A model generated the notes under the pieces. That model made no database searches, had not been told where the DNA came from, and was given only the letters and a program-made list of their open reading frames with translations. Made by a program: the position numbers and the translations under genes. From positions 1 to 45,857 of the forward strand of contig NZ_AYYK01000013.1 in assembly GCF_001436095.1 (NCBI RefSeq): 45,857 nucleotides of DNA, in the 5' to 3' direction. Positions 26,058-34,348 of the stretch are shown here, in pieces. The DNA is from Lapidilactobacillus dextrinicus DSM 20335 (GTDB taxonomy: Bacteria; Bacillota; Bacilli; Lactobacillales; Lactobacillaceae). Each line of letters starts with the position of its first letter. Position 1 is the stretch's first letter.

Positions 26058-26681
26058 ATGAAATTAATTGGGATTGTCGGAACGAATTCTGATCATTCAA
26101 CTAACCGCCAATTGTTGCAATATATGCAGCAATATTTCAGTAAAGAAGCAGAAATTGAAGTTTGCGAAATTAAAGATTTACCAGCTTTTAATGAACCAGC
26201 TGATAAAGTTGCACCGGCGACTGTGCAAGAATTATCAAATAAAATTAGCGCTGCTGATGGTGTGATTATTAGTACACCAGAATACGATCACTCAATTCCC
26301 GCGGTATTAAAGAGCGCAATTGAATGGCTGTCATACACAACTCGGCCCTTGATTGATAAGCCGGTGATGATTGTCGGTGCTTCCCATGGTTCATTAGGTA
26401 CTTCTCGTGCTCAAGGTCATCTGCGCCAAATTTTAGATGCGCCAGAGTTAAAGGCCCGACTAATGCCGAGTGCTGAATTCTTATTAGGTCATTCTTTGAC
26501 GGCTTTTGATGATAATGGTCAATTGGTTTTCCCAGAAAAAGTGCAAGAGTTAGAAGAATGCTTTGAAGAATTTAGAGACTTTGTCACGATTAATAATGAA
26601 TTGGTTAAAAATCATCAAGCCAAAGCTGAATTAAATCGTCAATTCAGTTGGGAACTTGACGCTAACGGAGGTCAAAATTAA
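26058..26681 (+). CDS. hcrA: NAD(P)H-dependent FMN reductase, HcrA-like
   Basis: The 207-residue FMN_red-fold protein has [13 protein letters not shown] at the N-terminus, [15 protein letters not shown] in the middle and [17 protein letters not shown]. It overlaps the next gene by one base (TAATG), so the two are translated together and probably form a complex, the small protein supplying electrons from NAD(P)H. Size and order (LysR, ~208-residue FMN reductase, ~810-residue reductase, MFS carrier) match the hydroxycinnamate reductase locus of L. plantarum as recalled. The symbol rests on that synteny and not on an alignment. Confidence 0.75.
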   Translation: MKLIGIVGTNSDHSTNRQLLQYMQQYFSKEAEIEVCEIKDLPAFNEPADKVAPATVQELSNKISAADGVIISTPEYDHSIPAVLKSAIEWLSYTTRPLIDKPVMIVGASHGSLGTSRAQGHLRQILDAPELKARLMPSAEFLLGHSLTAFDDNGQLVFPEKVQELEECFEEFRDFVTINNELVKNHQAKAELNRQFSWELDANGGQN

Positions 26682-29107
26682 TGAAGTTTATCGGAATCGT
26701 CGGTACCAACGCCGAATTTTCATATAACCGTTTGTTGTTAAACTACATGCAAAAACATTTCGCAGCAGAAGCTGACCTTGAAATTCTCGAAGTCACTGAT
26801 GTGCCAATGTTTAATGAAAGTGACGATCAAACCAATAGTCCTATTATTCAAACCTTCAATGATAAAATTACTGCCGCTGATGGTGTAATTATTGCCACAC
26901 CAGAACATAATCATTCTATTCCCTCGGCTTTAAAGAGTGTTCTTGAATGGTTGTCCTTTAATGTTCATCCTTTTGATGGCAAGCCAACCATGTTAGTTGG
27001 TGCTAGTTTAAGTGACCAAGGTTCGTCCCGGGCACAATTACATTTACGCCAGATTTTGGATGCACCAGGTGTTAACGCAGCGGTGATGCCAGGTAATGAA
27101 TTCTTATTAGGTAATGTTCAATTAGCCTTTGATGACGAAGGCAACTTAAAGGATCAAGGGACGATTGATTTCTTAGAAACTTGCTTCTCTCGCTTCATGC
27201 GCTTCACTAAGATTAGCAATTTATTGAATATTCCCGAAGAAATCACGTTTACCCCAGGTACTTTTGACGTCACAACACCTGGTCATAATGGCGACTTGCC
27301 AATGAAGGTCACGTTGTCCAAGAAACGAATCGAAAAAATCGATATCGATACTTCTAAGGAAACAGAAGGGATTGCGGATGTTGTCTTTGAACGAATCCCG
27401 CAAGAAATCATTGATGGTCAGACGTTAAATGTTGATGTCATTTCTGGTGCTTCAATTACCAGTCACGGCGTCATTGATGGTGTGGCACAAGCCGTTAAAA
27501 TGGCCGGTGTTAATCCTGATTACTTGCGTCAACGTCCTAAGGCTGGCGCACTTCAGGCGATTCCTGATGAAGAATATACCACTGATGTCGTCATTGTTGG
27601 TGCTGGTGGTGCAGGTTTAACAGCGGCGGCGAAGACTTTACAAGAAGGCAAGCAGCCAATCGTAGTTGAGAAATTCCCAGCAATTGGTGGGAATACCGTT
27701 CGCGCTGGTGGCCCAATGAATGCAGCTGATCCTGAATGGCAAAAGCAATTCCCAGCTATTCCTGGTGAAAGCCATACTTTACAAGAAATTGTGGCGATGG
27801 ATCCTGAATCAATTGATGCTGAGTATCGACCTGATTTCTTAGCTTTACGGGACCAATTACAAACTTATTTAGCAGAGAACACGGATGAAAATAGTTACTT
27901 ATTTGATTCAACATTGCTTTATCGAATTCAAACTTATCTTGGCGGTAAGCGTACTGACTTAAACGGCCAAGAAATTCACGGTCAATATGATTTGGTTAAG
28001 ATTTTAACTGATCATGCCCTTGAATCAGTTGAATGGTTAGAAGATATTGGTGTTGAATTCGATAAGAGTGAAGTGACAATGCCAGTTGGGGCTATTTGGC
28101 GTCGTGGCCATAAGCCGGCTAAGAGTGTTGGCTATGCTTATATTGAAGCCTTAAGCAACTATGTTAAAGCTCACGGTGGCCAAATCATGACTGAAACTGA
28201 CGTCACTAGCCTGATTGACGAAGACGGTCGCGTTTGTGGCATTGTGGCTACTGGAGCCAAAGGTCAAAAGATTACCATTCATGCCCAAGCAGTAGTATTA
28301 GCTTCAGGTGGTTTTGGCGCCAATACGCAAATGTTGAAGCAATACAACACTTATTGGACTGAAATTGATGATGATATTCAGACTTCTAATTCACCAGCAA
28401 TTACTGGTGACGGCATTCGCTTAGGTCAAAGTGTTGGGGCTGACTTAGTTGGCATGGGCTTCTCGCAAATGATGCCGGTTTCTGATCCTGAGACTGGTGA
28501 ATTATTTACTGGCTTACAAGTGCCACCACAGAACTTTGTCATGGTTAACCAACAAGGTCAACGATTCGTTAATGAATACGGTAGTCGTGATACGTTAACC
28601 CAAGCCGCAATTGATAACGGTGGTTTATTCTACTTAATCGCAGATGACAATATTAAGGCGACTGCTTATAACACCAGTCAAGAAAAGATTGACCAACAAG
28701 TTGCAGCCGGGACATTGTATCGTGATGAAACATTAGCTGGTTTAGCTCAACAATTAGGGATGGATCCCGCTGTCTTCGAACAAACGATTGCTAACTACAA
28801 CCGTTATGCAGATGAAGGTTTAGATCCGGAATTTGGTAAAGATGTTTTCGACTTAAAAGTTGAAAAGGCACCATTTTATGCTACACCACGTAAACCAGCC
28901 GTTCACCATACGATGGGTGGTTTGAAAATTGATACTAAAGCTCATGTTATCAACGAAACCGGGCAAGTGATTAAGGGCTTATATGCAGCTGGCGAAGTTG
29001 CCGGCGGTATTCATGCTGGTAATCGTCTCGGTGGTAACTCCTTAACGGATATTTTCACCTTTGGTCGCATTGCTGCCCACAATGCAATTGCTGAAGCGGC
29101 AGAATAA
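26681..29107 (+). CDS. hcrB: Three-domain flavinylated enoate reductase (HcrB-like)
   Basis: The 808-residue cytoplasmic protein joins an FMN_red domain (1-180), an FMN_bind domain (about 190-285) with the flavinylation motif D-V-I-S-G-A-S (252-258, FMN on Ser258), and a FAD-binding fumarate-reductase-type domain (about 295-808) with [17 protein letters not shown] and N-R-L-G-G-N-S-L. Electrons would pass from NAD(P)H through FMN and covalent FMN to FAD and then to the C=C bond of an alpha,beta-unsaturated acid. The layout is that of NADH:(hydroxy)cinnamate reductases. Fumarate, urocanate or acrylate remain possible. There is no signal peptide, unlike respiratory flavocytochromes. The ApbE encoded upstream should modify it. 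Confidence 0.85.
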   Translation: MKFIGIVGTNAEFSYNRLLLNYMQKHFAAEADLEILEVTDVPMFNESDDQTNSPIIQTFNDKITAADGVIIATPEHNHSIPSALKSVLEWLSFNVHPFDGKPTMLVGASLSDQGSSRAQLHLRQILDAPGVNAAVMPGNEFLLGNVQLAFDDEGNLKDQGTIDFLETCFSRFMRFTKISNLLNIPEEITFTPGTFDVTTPGHNGDLPMKVTLSKKRIEKIDIDTSKETEGIADVVFERIPQEIIDGQTLNVDVISGASITSHGVIDGVAQAVKMAGVNPDYLRQRPKAGALQAIPDEEYTTDVVIVGAGGAGLTAAAKTLQEGKQPIVVEKFPAIGGNTVRAGGPMNAADPEWQKQFPAIPGESHTLQEIVAMDPESIDAEYRPDFLALRDQLQTYLAENTDENSYLFDSTLLYRIQTYLGGKRTDLNGQEIHGQYDLVKILTDHALESVEWLEDIGVEFDKSEVTMPVGAIWRRGHKPAKSVGYAYIEALSNYVKAHGGQIMTETDVTSLIDEDGRVCGIVATGAKGQKITIHAQAVVLASGGFGANTQMLKQYNTYWTEIDDDIQTSNSPAITGDGIRLGQSVGADLVGMGFSQMMPVSDPETGELFTGLQVPPQNFVMVNQQGQRFVNEYGSRDTLTQAAIDNGGLFYLIADDNIKATAYNTSQEKIDQQVAAGTLYRDETLAGLAQQLGMDPAVFEQTIANYNRYADEGLDPEFGKDVFDLKVEKAPFYATPRKPAVHHTMGGLKIDTKAHVINETGQVIKGLYAAGEVAGGIHAGNRLGGNSLTDIFTFGRIAAHNAIAEAAE

Positions 29108-29177
29108 TTAAATAACGTCGCTTAACAATGCTTCAAGTCAATACTGATCACAAGATCGCAAACAATGGAGGAGCATT

Positions 29178-30407
29178 ATGAATAAAACTAAAACAGTTCA
29201 TCGTTGGACGATTTTAGCCGCTTCAACGATTGTATTACTATGTACAGGCGCTATTTATGCGTTTAGTGTTTTAGCAGGACCTTTAAGTGCGAGTAAGGGC
29301 TGGAGCATGCCAGATATTATGTTGGCCTTTACGATTAACTCAGCAATTGCCCCAATTCCGATGATCTTAGGTGGTTTCTTCACTGATCGTGGTTGGGCGA
29401 AGTGGTCAATTACAATTGGCGGGTTAATGTTTGGCCTAGGCTTCTTCTTATCCGGCTTAGCAACCAGCACGGGTATGCTTTATGCCACTTATGGTGTGCT
29501 AGCCGGTTTAGGTCAAGGCTTAGCCTACTCAGGTTGTTTGAGTAATACCATCAAGTTATTCCCAGATAAAAAGGGACTTGCTTCAGGCATTATTACAGCC
29601 GGTATGGGTGGGGCTGCCATTATTGCTGCACCAGTGGCCAATTTCCTAATTAATCAACAAGATGCAGCTCATGCGTTTCGGATTTTAGGCTTAGCTTATA
29701 TGGTTATTATTGCCATTGCCAGCTTCTTTATTAAAGCGGCGCCAGCTAATTATCAACCAGCTGGGTGGGTGCCACCTGTTCAAGCTGGCGGTCATTTCGT
29801 TAATAAGAATTGGCTTGATATGATGAAGACACCGCAATTTTATTTGATCTTCTTCATGCTGTTTACAGGTGCTTTCTCTGGCTTAATGATTGCGTCAAAC
29901 GCTTCATTAATCGGTCAGCAAATGTTCAAATTGTCAGCAACCACTGCCGCTTTCTATGTTAGTCTCTATTCACTAAGCAACTGTTTAGGTCGAATTGTTT
30001 GGGGCACAGTTTCTGATAAAATTGGTCGTAATCAAACCCTGAATATTATTTTTGGTGTGATTGTCGTTGCTTTTCTGTTATTAATTACCTTGTCATCAAC
30101 GGTTGGTTTTGCCTTAGGCATTATCATCTTAGGCTTGTGTTTCGGTGGCGTCATGGGGGTCTTCCCGCCAATCGTCATCGAAAATTACGGACCGAAAAAT
30201 CAAGGTGTCAATTATGGCATCATCTTCTGTGGTTATTCAATTGCCGCTTTCTTCGGTCCTAAAGTTGCTGCTAATATGGCCACAGCTAACAATGGTGATT
30301 TTACCAAAGCTTTCTACGTGGCAATTGTGATTGCAGTTGTTGGCTTAGGCTTGAATTTACTATACAGTGCCTTAAAGAAACGCGCTGTTACCGTAGCAAA
30401 AGCATAA
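29178..30407 (+). CDS. MFS carrier of oxalate/formate antiporter type
   Basis: The 409-residue protein has 12 hydrophobic helices and MFS loops (G-F-F-T-D-R-G-W-A-K, G-T-V-S-D-K-I-G-R-N). The first-helix segment L-C-T-G-A-I-Y-A-F-S-V and G-L-G-Q-G-L-A-Y-S-G are typical of the OFA group that exchanges carboxylates. It ends the LysR-controlled reductase operon (70-base gap, GGAGGAG before ATG) and has a strong terminator after it. It probably imports the unsaturated carboxylic acid and may export the reduced product. A similar carrier belongs to the hcr locus of L. plantarum. Confidence 0.82.
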   Translation: MNKTKTVHRWTILAASTIVLLCTGAIYAFSVLAGPLSASKGWSMPDIMLAFTINSAIAPIPMILGGFFTDRGWAKWSITIGGLMFGLGFFLSGLATSTGMLYATYGVLAGLGQGLAYSGCLSNTIKLFPDKKGLASGIITAGMGGAAIIAAPVANFLINQQDAAHAFRILGLAYMVIIAIASFFIKAAPANYQPAGWVPPVQAGGHFVNKNWLDMMKTPQFYLIFFMLFTGAFSGLMIASNASLIGQQMFKLSATTAAFYVSLYSLSNCLGRIVWGTVSDKIGRNQTLNIIFGVIVVAFLLLITLSSTVGFALGIIILGLCFGGVMGVFPPIVIENYGPKNQGVNYGIIFCGYSIAAFFGPKVAANMATANNGDFTKAFYVAIVIAVVGLGLNLLYSALKKRAVTVAKA

Positions 30408-30457
30408 TAAGTTAGCTTGTCATTTGATTAACTGAGGAATCTGATGATAAAACTATT

Positions 30458-30493
30458 AAAGCTTAACCAAATATCAATTGGTTAAGCTTTTTT
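30458..30493 (+). terminator. Terminator of reductase operon
   Basis: The perfect 13-bp arms AAAGCTTAACCAA / TTGGTTAAGCTTT surround a 7-base loop and are followed by a T run. Confidence 0.9.
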
Positions 30494-30602
30494 ATTGGCT
30501 GGTAATTAAACTTGAAAAGTCAAACTATTTTACAGCAGGCGAAATTTAGCTTAGTCTAAATAAATAGTTTAAAAATTCAATGATTATTGTGAGTGAACAT
30601 TA

Positions 30603-31469
30603 ATGGAATTAGTAGGAATTGTTGGAGATAATCGCTGGTGGTCTTATAATCGCTTGTTATTGACCTATATGCAGCAGCATTTCGGCGATGAAGTTGATTT
30701 GGATTTACTAGAGGTGATGAACGTCCCATTATTTAATGCTGATCGCCAACATGCTCAGCGCGATTTATTAAGAGAATATACTGAGGAAATTGAAGCCGCT
30801 GATGGTTTGATTATTGCCGCACCTGCAGTTAATCGCGGGGTGTCAGCGGCTTTGAAAAGTTTGTTGGAGTGGCTCTCTTTTGAAGTCCATCCGTTAGACC
30901 GTAAACCAGTTATGATTGTCAGTGTTAGCGAAACAGCACTGGATTTATTAACGGTTCAAAATGAGTTACGGGATATGTTAGGTGCACCAGGGGTTAACGC
31001 CGCACTAATGGGGAACAATGATTTTCTATTAAGTCAGCCAGAAAAAGCTTTTGATCAACAAGGGAATTTAATCGACCCGCAAGCAATTGCCCAATTAGAA
31101 CTGAATTTTGCGCACTTTAAGCGCTTTGCGGAGATTAATAACGCATTGAATATTCCCCGAGAAGTCACCTTCAATCCAGGAACTTTTACGGTGACTACGC
31201 CGGGTAACAGTGGTGATTTACCAATGACGGTCACGTTGTCTGAGCATCGCATTGAAAAGGTTGAAATTATTACCACACAAGCAATGGCCGATTCACAGGA
31301 CATCGTCTTTACAGAAATTCCGCGTAAAATTGTTGACGGTCAAACCCTCAACGTCGATGCCATTTCCGGTGCCACGGAAACTAGTAATGGTGTTGTGGAA
31401 GGGGTTGCTGAAGCCGTTAAAATGGCCGGCGCTAATCCAGAATATTTGCGCATGCGCCGCAGAAAATGA
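30603..31469 (+). CDS. Stand-alone FMN_red-like/FMN_bind flavinylated protein
   Basis: The 288-residue protein aligns with the first 285 residues of the three-domain reductase and stops where its FAD domain would begin (Y-L-R-M-R-R-R-K). The FMN_bind part is intact, with D-A-I-S-G-A-T at residues 252-258 followed by E-T-S, so Thr258 should carry FMN. The FMN_red part has lost key positions: T-P-E-H-N-H-S-I is A-P-A-V-N-R-G-V, and the S-R-A-Q-L-H-L-R region is L-L-T-V-Q-N-E-L-R, so it may no longer bind free FMN. It could be a one-electron carrier between reductases, or a stable truncated duplicate. The ATG has only a weak GTGAG ribosome-binding site. The gene lies beyond the terminator of the reductase operon. 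Confidence 0.8.
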   Translation: MELVGIVGDNRWWSYNRLLLTYMQQHFGDEVDLDLLEVMNVPLFNADRQHAQRDLLREYTEEIEAADGLIIAAPAVNRGVSAALKSLLEWLSFEVHPLDRKPVMIVSVSETALDLLTVQNELRDMLGAPGVNAALMGNNDFLLSQPEKAFDQQGNLIDPQAIAQLELNFAHFKRFAEINNALNIPREVTFNPGTFTVTTPGNSGDLPMTVTLSEHRIEKVEIITTQAMADSQDIVFTEIPRKIVDGQTLNVDAISGATETSNGVVEGVAEAVKMAGANPEYLRMRRRK

Positions 31470-31679
31470 GAAGTACCATGATCTGAATTCAGTGATTGAT
31501 TTATTGGCACAATAACTAAATAAACGAAAAAATCCCTCGACTATGATTTTAGTCGGGGGATTAGTGTTTATCGGATACAAAATGAGGTGTTTGAGAAATA
31601 AGGCCGGTGATATTTAAAAGACACAGTTCTTAAAAATGACAAAATTGAGATACGAACAATTTTTAAATTGCTGCAGTAA
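31470..31679. other. Non-coding gap with a weak minus-strand hairpin
   Basis: A hairpin AATCCCTCGACT / AGTCGGGGGATT (31531-31562) is preceded by an A run, so it would act as a terminator only on the minus strand, some 240 bases beyond the DUF2075 gene. The piece AACAATTTTTAAATTGC region (31648-31665) partly repeats the start of the remnant described next. Nothing else is recognised. Confidence 0.35.
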
Positions 31680-31781
31680 AACGAACAATTCTTAGCAAAT
31701 GGTAAAAATGATGATCTATTGCGGCAATTTTTAGATTTGTCGTATCTGAAATTTGATGAATTAGAAAAATGGTGCAAATAA
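31680..31781 (+). pseudogene. Possible 3' remnant of a lost gene
   Basis: The reading frame N-E-Q-F-L-A-N-G-K-N-D-D-L-L-R-Q-F-L-D-L, continuing to K-F-D-E-L-E-K-W-C-K and a stop, looks like the natural C-terminus of a protein, but it is closed by a stop just upstream and has no start codon. The stop codon is directly followed by a terminator hairpin. Family not recognised. It may mark the edge of the inserted MazG/DUF2075 segment. Confidence 0.3.
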
Positions 31782-31815
31782 AAAGTGATAAATTTTTCAA
31801 TTATTTATCACTTTT
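31780..31815. terminator. Terminator overlapping DUF2075 3' end
   Basis: The perfect 12-bp arms AAAAGTGATAAA / TTTATCACTTTT surround an 11-base loop. On the minus strand the arm encodes the last residues of the GIY-YIG/DUF2075 protein. It also closes the remnant on the plus strand. Confidence 0.75.
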
Positions 31816-33687
31816 ATATTCTGTGCTATCTTCAGCAACAAGATCTAATTTTTTAGAAAAATTATTTTGCGCGTCCATTAAGGCATGTCGTAATTGATCA
31901 TCAACGGCATAAATATACAGGCCATGTACGCCACGAGTTAGCAGAATATTTAATTCATTCCTGAGCAGTTCCTCTGAAACATCTGCTTTTGATCCGTCCG
32001 AAATTGTTCTTTTTTGTGTTACCTTTTTATTAAAACTACATTTTGAATCAAAAACAATTTTTCCATTTCGATATTTTACTGATGGGCCAATAATAACACC
32101 AGCATAATTCAAATCGAAACCTTGAATAGTAAAAGTGGAGCCAACTTCACGAATTGTTTGGGGCTGTTCTGCCCAAGATAAAGATTGATTCTTTTTAATT
32201 TGAATATGATTTTCTTTATCACTTTTTTGATTAGGCTTAACTTGTAAATTCCAAGGTAGCTTCCAATTGCCAATTATCACATACCAAAGATTGCCCCCAT
32301 CTGATTTGCGATCAATATAAGGCCAATCAAATGTTGCAAGAATGCGTGATAAACCATGATTAGTATCCTTTGCCTTTTCATTAATTTTATTTTGTAACTC
32401 TTGTGGTGACGATACTATTTCTAAATCATAAGTGTTATCTTCTGGAATTGGTATAATTCGTTGATTATGAGTTAGTATTTTTAGCCAATTAAGTGTTTCT
32501 GGGTTAGCTTGAATGCGCATTTGATTGTTCAATTCAATCAAATTATCTTTTGCAATCACTGTATCAAGCATTTCTTGGTATTGATCATTTTCCCAATACC
32601 CATTTATTGCAACAACCTGATTCAAGTCAAAGACCGCAATAACGACACGGGCTCGTTTTAATAGATCTTTTAGTTGATTTTTGCCACGATAGGATTGCTT
32701 ACCTTGTGTCCACAGTAAATGAGCCTCGTCTACAAGTACAACATCAACTGGTTCATTACTTGAGTGACTATTGATAAAGTGGGTTGGTTTAGTAACGTGT
32801 ACATGTTTAGTATCATCAATGCCTAATTTAACAGCAATCTGCTGATAAACAATTAATTGTTGGTCGTGATTAACCAAAAGATAGGCATCGGCAGTTTTAG
32901 CATCAGATTTTAAATCACTGTCTTCAGAAGTCAATAACTGTCCATCTGATGATAGTTGTTTTGAAATTTCATAAAATAGTTTACTCAGTAAAACCGTTTT
33001 TCCTGAGCCAGCTTCACCCTGAACGATGATTAATTGACCTGTTTCGTTATTTTGAAGTGCTCTTTTTACCTTATTAAGTATTTGCTGTTTGGCATCAAGT
33101 TGTTCCTCAGTTAGTTTATGGAAAGGAGAGGCTTTAAATAACGCGGAGTCACGAATAACACTTTCTAATGGAAAGATCTCAGCATGCTTTTTGTTTAGTT
33201 TGGTCCATATTTTTGAGAAGATCTTACTACGCTCATTTGCTGGATAATAATCGTATTGTTCATTTTTTCGACGATTATCAAGGTGATCAATTGTGTCAAT
33301 ACTTGATAGATATAACATAAATTGGTTTTCGATATCTAAAGTCATCGACTTATTAAAATGCTCATGACCAATAACAATCATTTTACTGTGATTATCATCA
33401 ACCATTTCTGACCAATCTGAACGCGATTTAGAATCGATTTTAAGATGTTGAGATGTTCGTTGACGGATATTATTTGTTTCTCCGACATAAACGGTGTAAT
33501 GATTTTGATTGAGTTTTTTATTGGCATCGCGATGAATTAAGTAGACAGTTGGATAGGTCAGAATATATTTTTCTTGCGCTTTTCTATACTGGTTTTTTGT
33601 TAAGTTCGTTGCTAATTCAATGATCCCATCTGAAGTAAAAGGAACTTCTTCAATTACTGGCTCACTGACCTTTGAATGCTCTGACAT
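31801..33687 (-). CDS. GIY-YIG nuclease fused to DUF2075 helicase-like ATPase
   Basis: The 628-residue protein carries an N-terminal GIY-YIG nuclease (about 45-125: T-V-Y-L-I-H-R-D, Y-T-V-Y-V-G-E-T-N-N-I-R-Q-R, and the likely catalytic Glu120 in D-I-E-N-Q-F). It then has a DUF2075/superfamily-1-like ATPase with Walker A G-E-A-G-S-G-K-T (224-231), Walker B V-D-E-A-H (319-323), a late F-T-I-Q-G-F-D-L segment and the arginine-finger-like L-T-R-G (Arg585). It would act on nucleic acid in the cytoplasm. Its start overlaps the stop of the MazG-like gene by one base (TAATG), so the pair is co-translated. Nuclease-ATPase fusions with a nucleotide pyrophosphohydrolase suggest phage defence, but this is unproven. 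Confidence 0.82.
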   Translation of the reverse strand: MSEHSKVSEPVIEEVPFTSDGIIELATNLTKNQYRKAQEKYILTYPTVYLIHRDANKKLNQNHYTVYVGETNNIRQRTSQHLKIDSKSRSDWSEMVDDNHSKMIVIGHEHFNKSMTLDIENQFMLYLSSIDTIDHLDNRRKNEQYDYYPANERSKIFSKIWTKLNKKHAEIFPLESVIRDSALFKASPFHKLTEEQLDAKQQILNKVKRALQNNETGQLIIVQGEAGSGKTVLLSKLFYEISKQLSSDGQLLTSEDSDLKSDAKTADAYLLVNHDQQLIVYQQIAVKLGIDDTKHVHVTKPTHFINSHSSNEPVDVVLVDEAHLLWTQGKQSYRGKNQLKDLLKRARVVIAVFDLNQVVAINGYWENDQYQEMLDTVIAKDNLIELNNQMRIQANPETLNWLKILTHNQRIIPIPEDNTYDLEIVSSPQELQNKINEKAKDTNHGLSRILATFDWPYIDRKSDGGNLWYVIIGNWKLPWNLQVKPNQKSDKENHIQIKKNQSLSWAEQPQTIREVGSTFTIQGFDLNYAGVIIGPSVKYRNGKIVFDSKCSFNKKVTQKRTISDGSKADVSEELLRNELNILLTRGVHGLYIYAVDDQLRHALMDAQNNFSKKLDLVAEDSTEYKSDK

Positions 33688-34004
33688 TATTTATCCTCTT
33701 TATCGAATTTCCAGTGTCGATTTTGGTTGATTGCAAGTTTCTCTTCAACAATTTTATTAGGATCTAAGTCCATCTTTTCACACATAAAATAAACATAAGT
33801 CAGAACATCAGCAAGTTCGAATTTAAGATCGTTTAAATCTTTTTCGCTAAGTTGATCATCCGAATTCTTCCATAGGAAAATTTTTTCAACCTCAGATGCC
33901 TCAATTCCTAAGGCACGAGATAATGATTCTAGCGTGTGATATTCTTGCCACTGACGCTCATTACGAAAGTTAATTAAATCTGCGATAACATCTTTAGTTT
34001 CCAT
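33687..34004 (-). CDS. MazG-like nucleotide pyrophosphohydrolase
   Basis: The 105-residue all-alpha protein has the MazG metal-binding pattern: acidic residues in G-I-E-A-S-E-V-E-K-I-F-L-W and in F-E-L-A-D-V-L-T-Y-V-Y, with K-L-A-I-N-Q-N-R-H-W-K-F at the end. It would hydrolyse NTPs or dNTPs to monophosphate and pyrophosphate. The start at 34004 is chosen because a purine-rich AGGTGG lies just before it; a longer frame reaching to 34136 encodes an implausible Ile/Phe-rich leader. It is the first gene of a two-gene operon with the GIY-YIG/DUF2075 protein. Nucleotide depletion or removal of modified nucleotides could be its role in defence. Confidence 0.8.
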   Translation of the reverse strand: METKDVIADLINFRNERQWQEYHTLESLSRALGIEASEVEKIFLWKNSDDQLSEKDLNDLKFELADVLTYVYFMCEKMDLDPNKIVEEKLAINQNRHWKFDKEDK

Positions 34005-34111
34005 ATTTCCACCTTCATTAAAAAAGATTATGTATAAATCATATAATAGAACTATCCAGAAAAGTATATTCTTTAAAATAATTATAGTATTAACATTCAT
34101 AAATAGCTTAC

Positions 34112-34191
34112 TAATGTTTACGATTACAAAAAACATTAACGGCTATTGACAACGCATACAAGTACTGCTAACATAGTTATTTGTAATCGTA
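34112..34191. promoter_or_regulatory. Nested inverted repeats in divergent promoter region
   Basis: TACGATTACAAAAAAC (34119-34134) and GTTATTTGTAATCGTA (34176-34191) are inverted copies matching at 15 of 16 positions, 41 bases apart. They enclose the bgl promoter. A smaller repeat, TAATGTTT / AAACATTA (34112-34119 and 34131-34138), overlaps the left arm. They look like paired operators or an island edge. Confidence 0.45.
34146..34174 (+). promoter_or_regulatory. bgl operon promoter with overlapping cre site
   Basis: TTGACA (34146-34151), a 17-base spacer and TAACAT (34169-34174) form the promoter of the antiterminator-PTS-GH1 operon. TGACAACGCATACA (34147-34160) matches the cre consensus at 13 of 14 positions and covers the -35 element, so CcpA repression is expected. 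Confidence 0.6.
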
Positions 34192-34271
34192 GTGTTATTA
34201 CGTTAAGGTAAGCACGAGCGAAATTTATATTGATAATTTAGCTATAAATTAATAAGGTGCGATCAATTTTT

Positions 34272-34333
34272 TTGAGCATGACTTATTTGTTACTAGTAGT
34301 TTTTTGTGGCTAGTGATAAGTAGGTCTTTTTTT
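34272..34333 (+). promoter_or_regulatory. bglG leader, possible antitermination site
   Basis: The transcribed leader has TTGAGCATGAC followed by an imperfect hairpin (arms around ACTTATTTGTTACTAG and CTAGTGATAAGT) and a run of T. TTGTTACTAG resembles the 5' part of known BglG/LicT target RNAs. The same TTGAGCATGAC recurs before the PTS gene. Confidence 0.4.
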
Positions 34334-34348
34334 GGAACGAGGGTAAGT

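Noticed and set aside
31531-31562. Terminator for the FMN_bind gene on the plus strand
   Set aside because: The hairpin is followed by AGTGTTT and not a T run; the A run before it makes it usable only on the other strand.
33687-34136. Longer form of the MazG-like protein
   Set aside because: The extra 44 residues are Ile/Phe/Asn-rich, unlike any MazG protein, and a ribosome-binding site supports the start at 34004.
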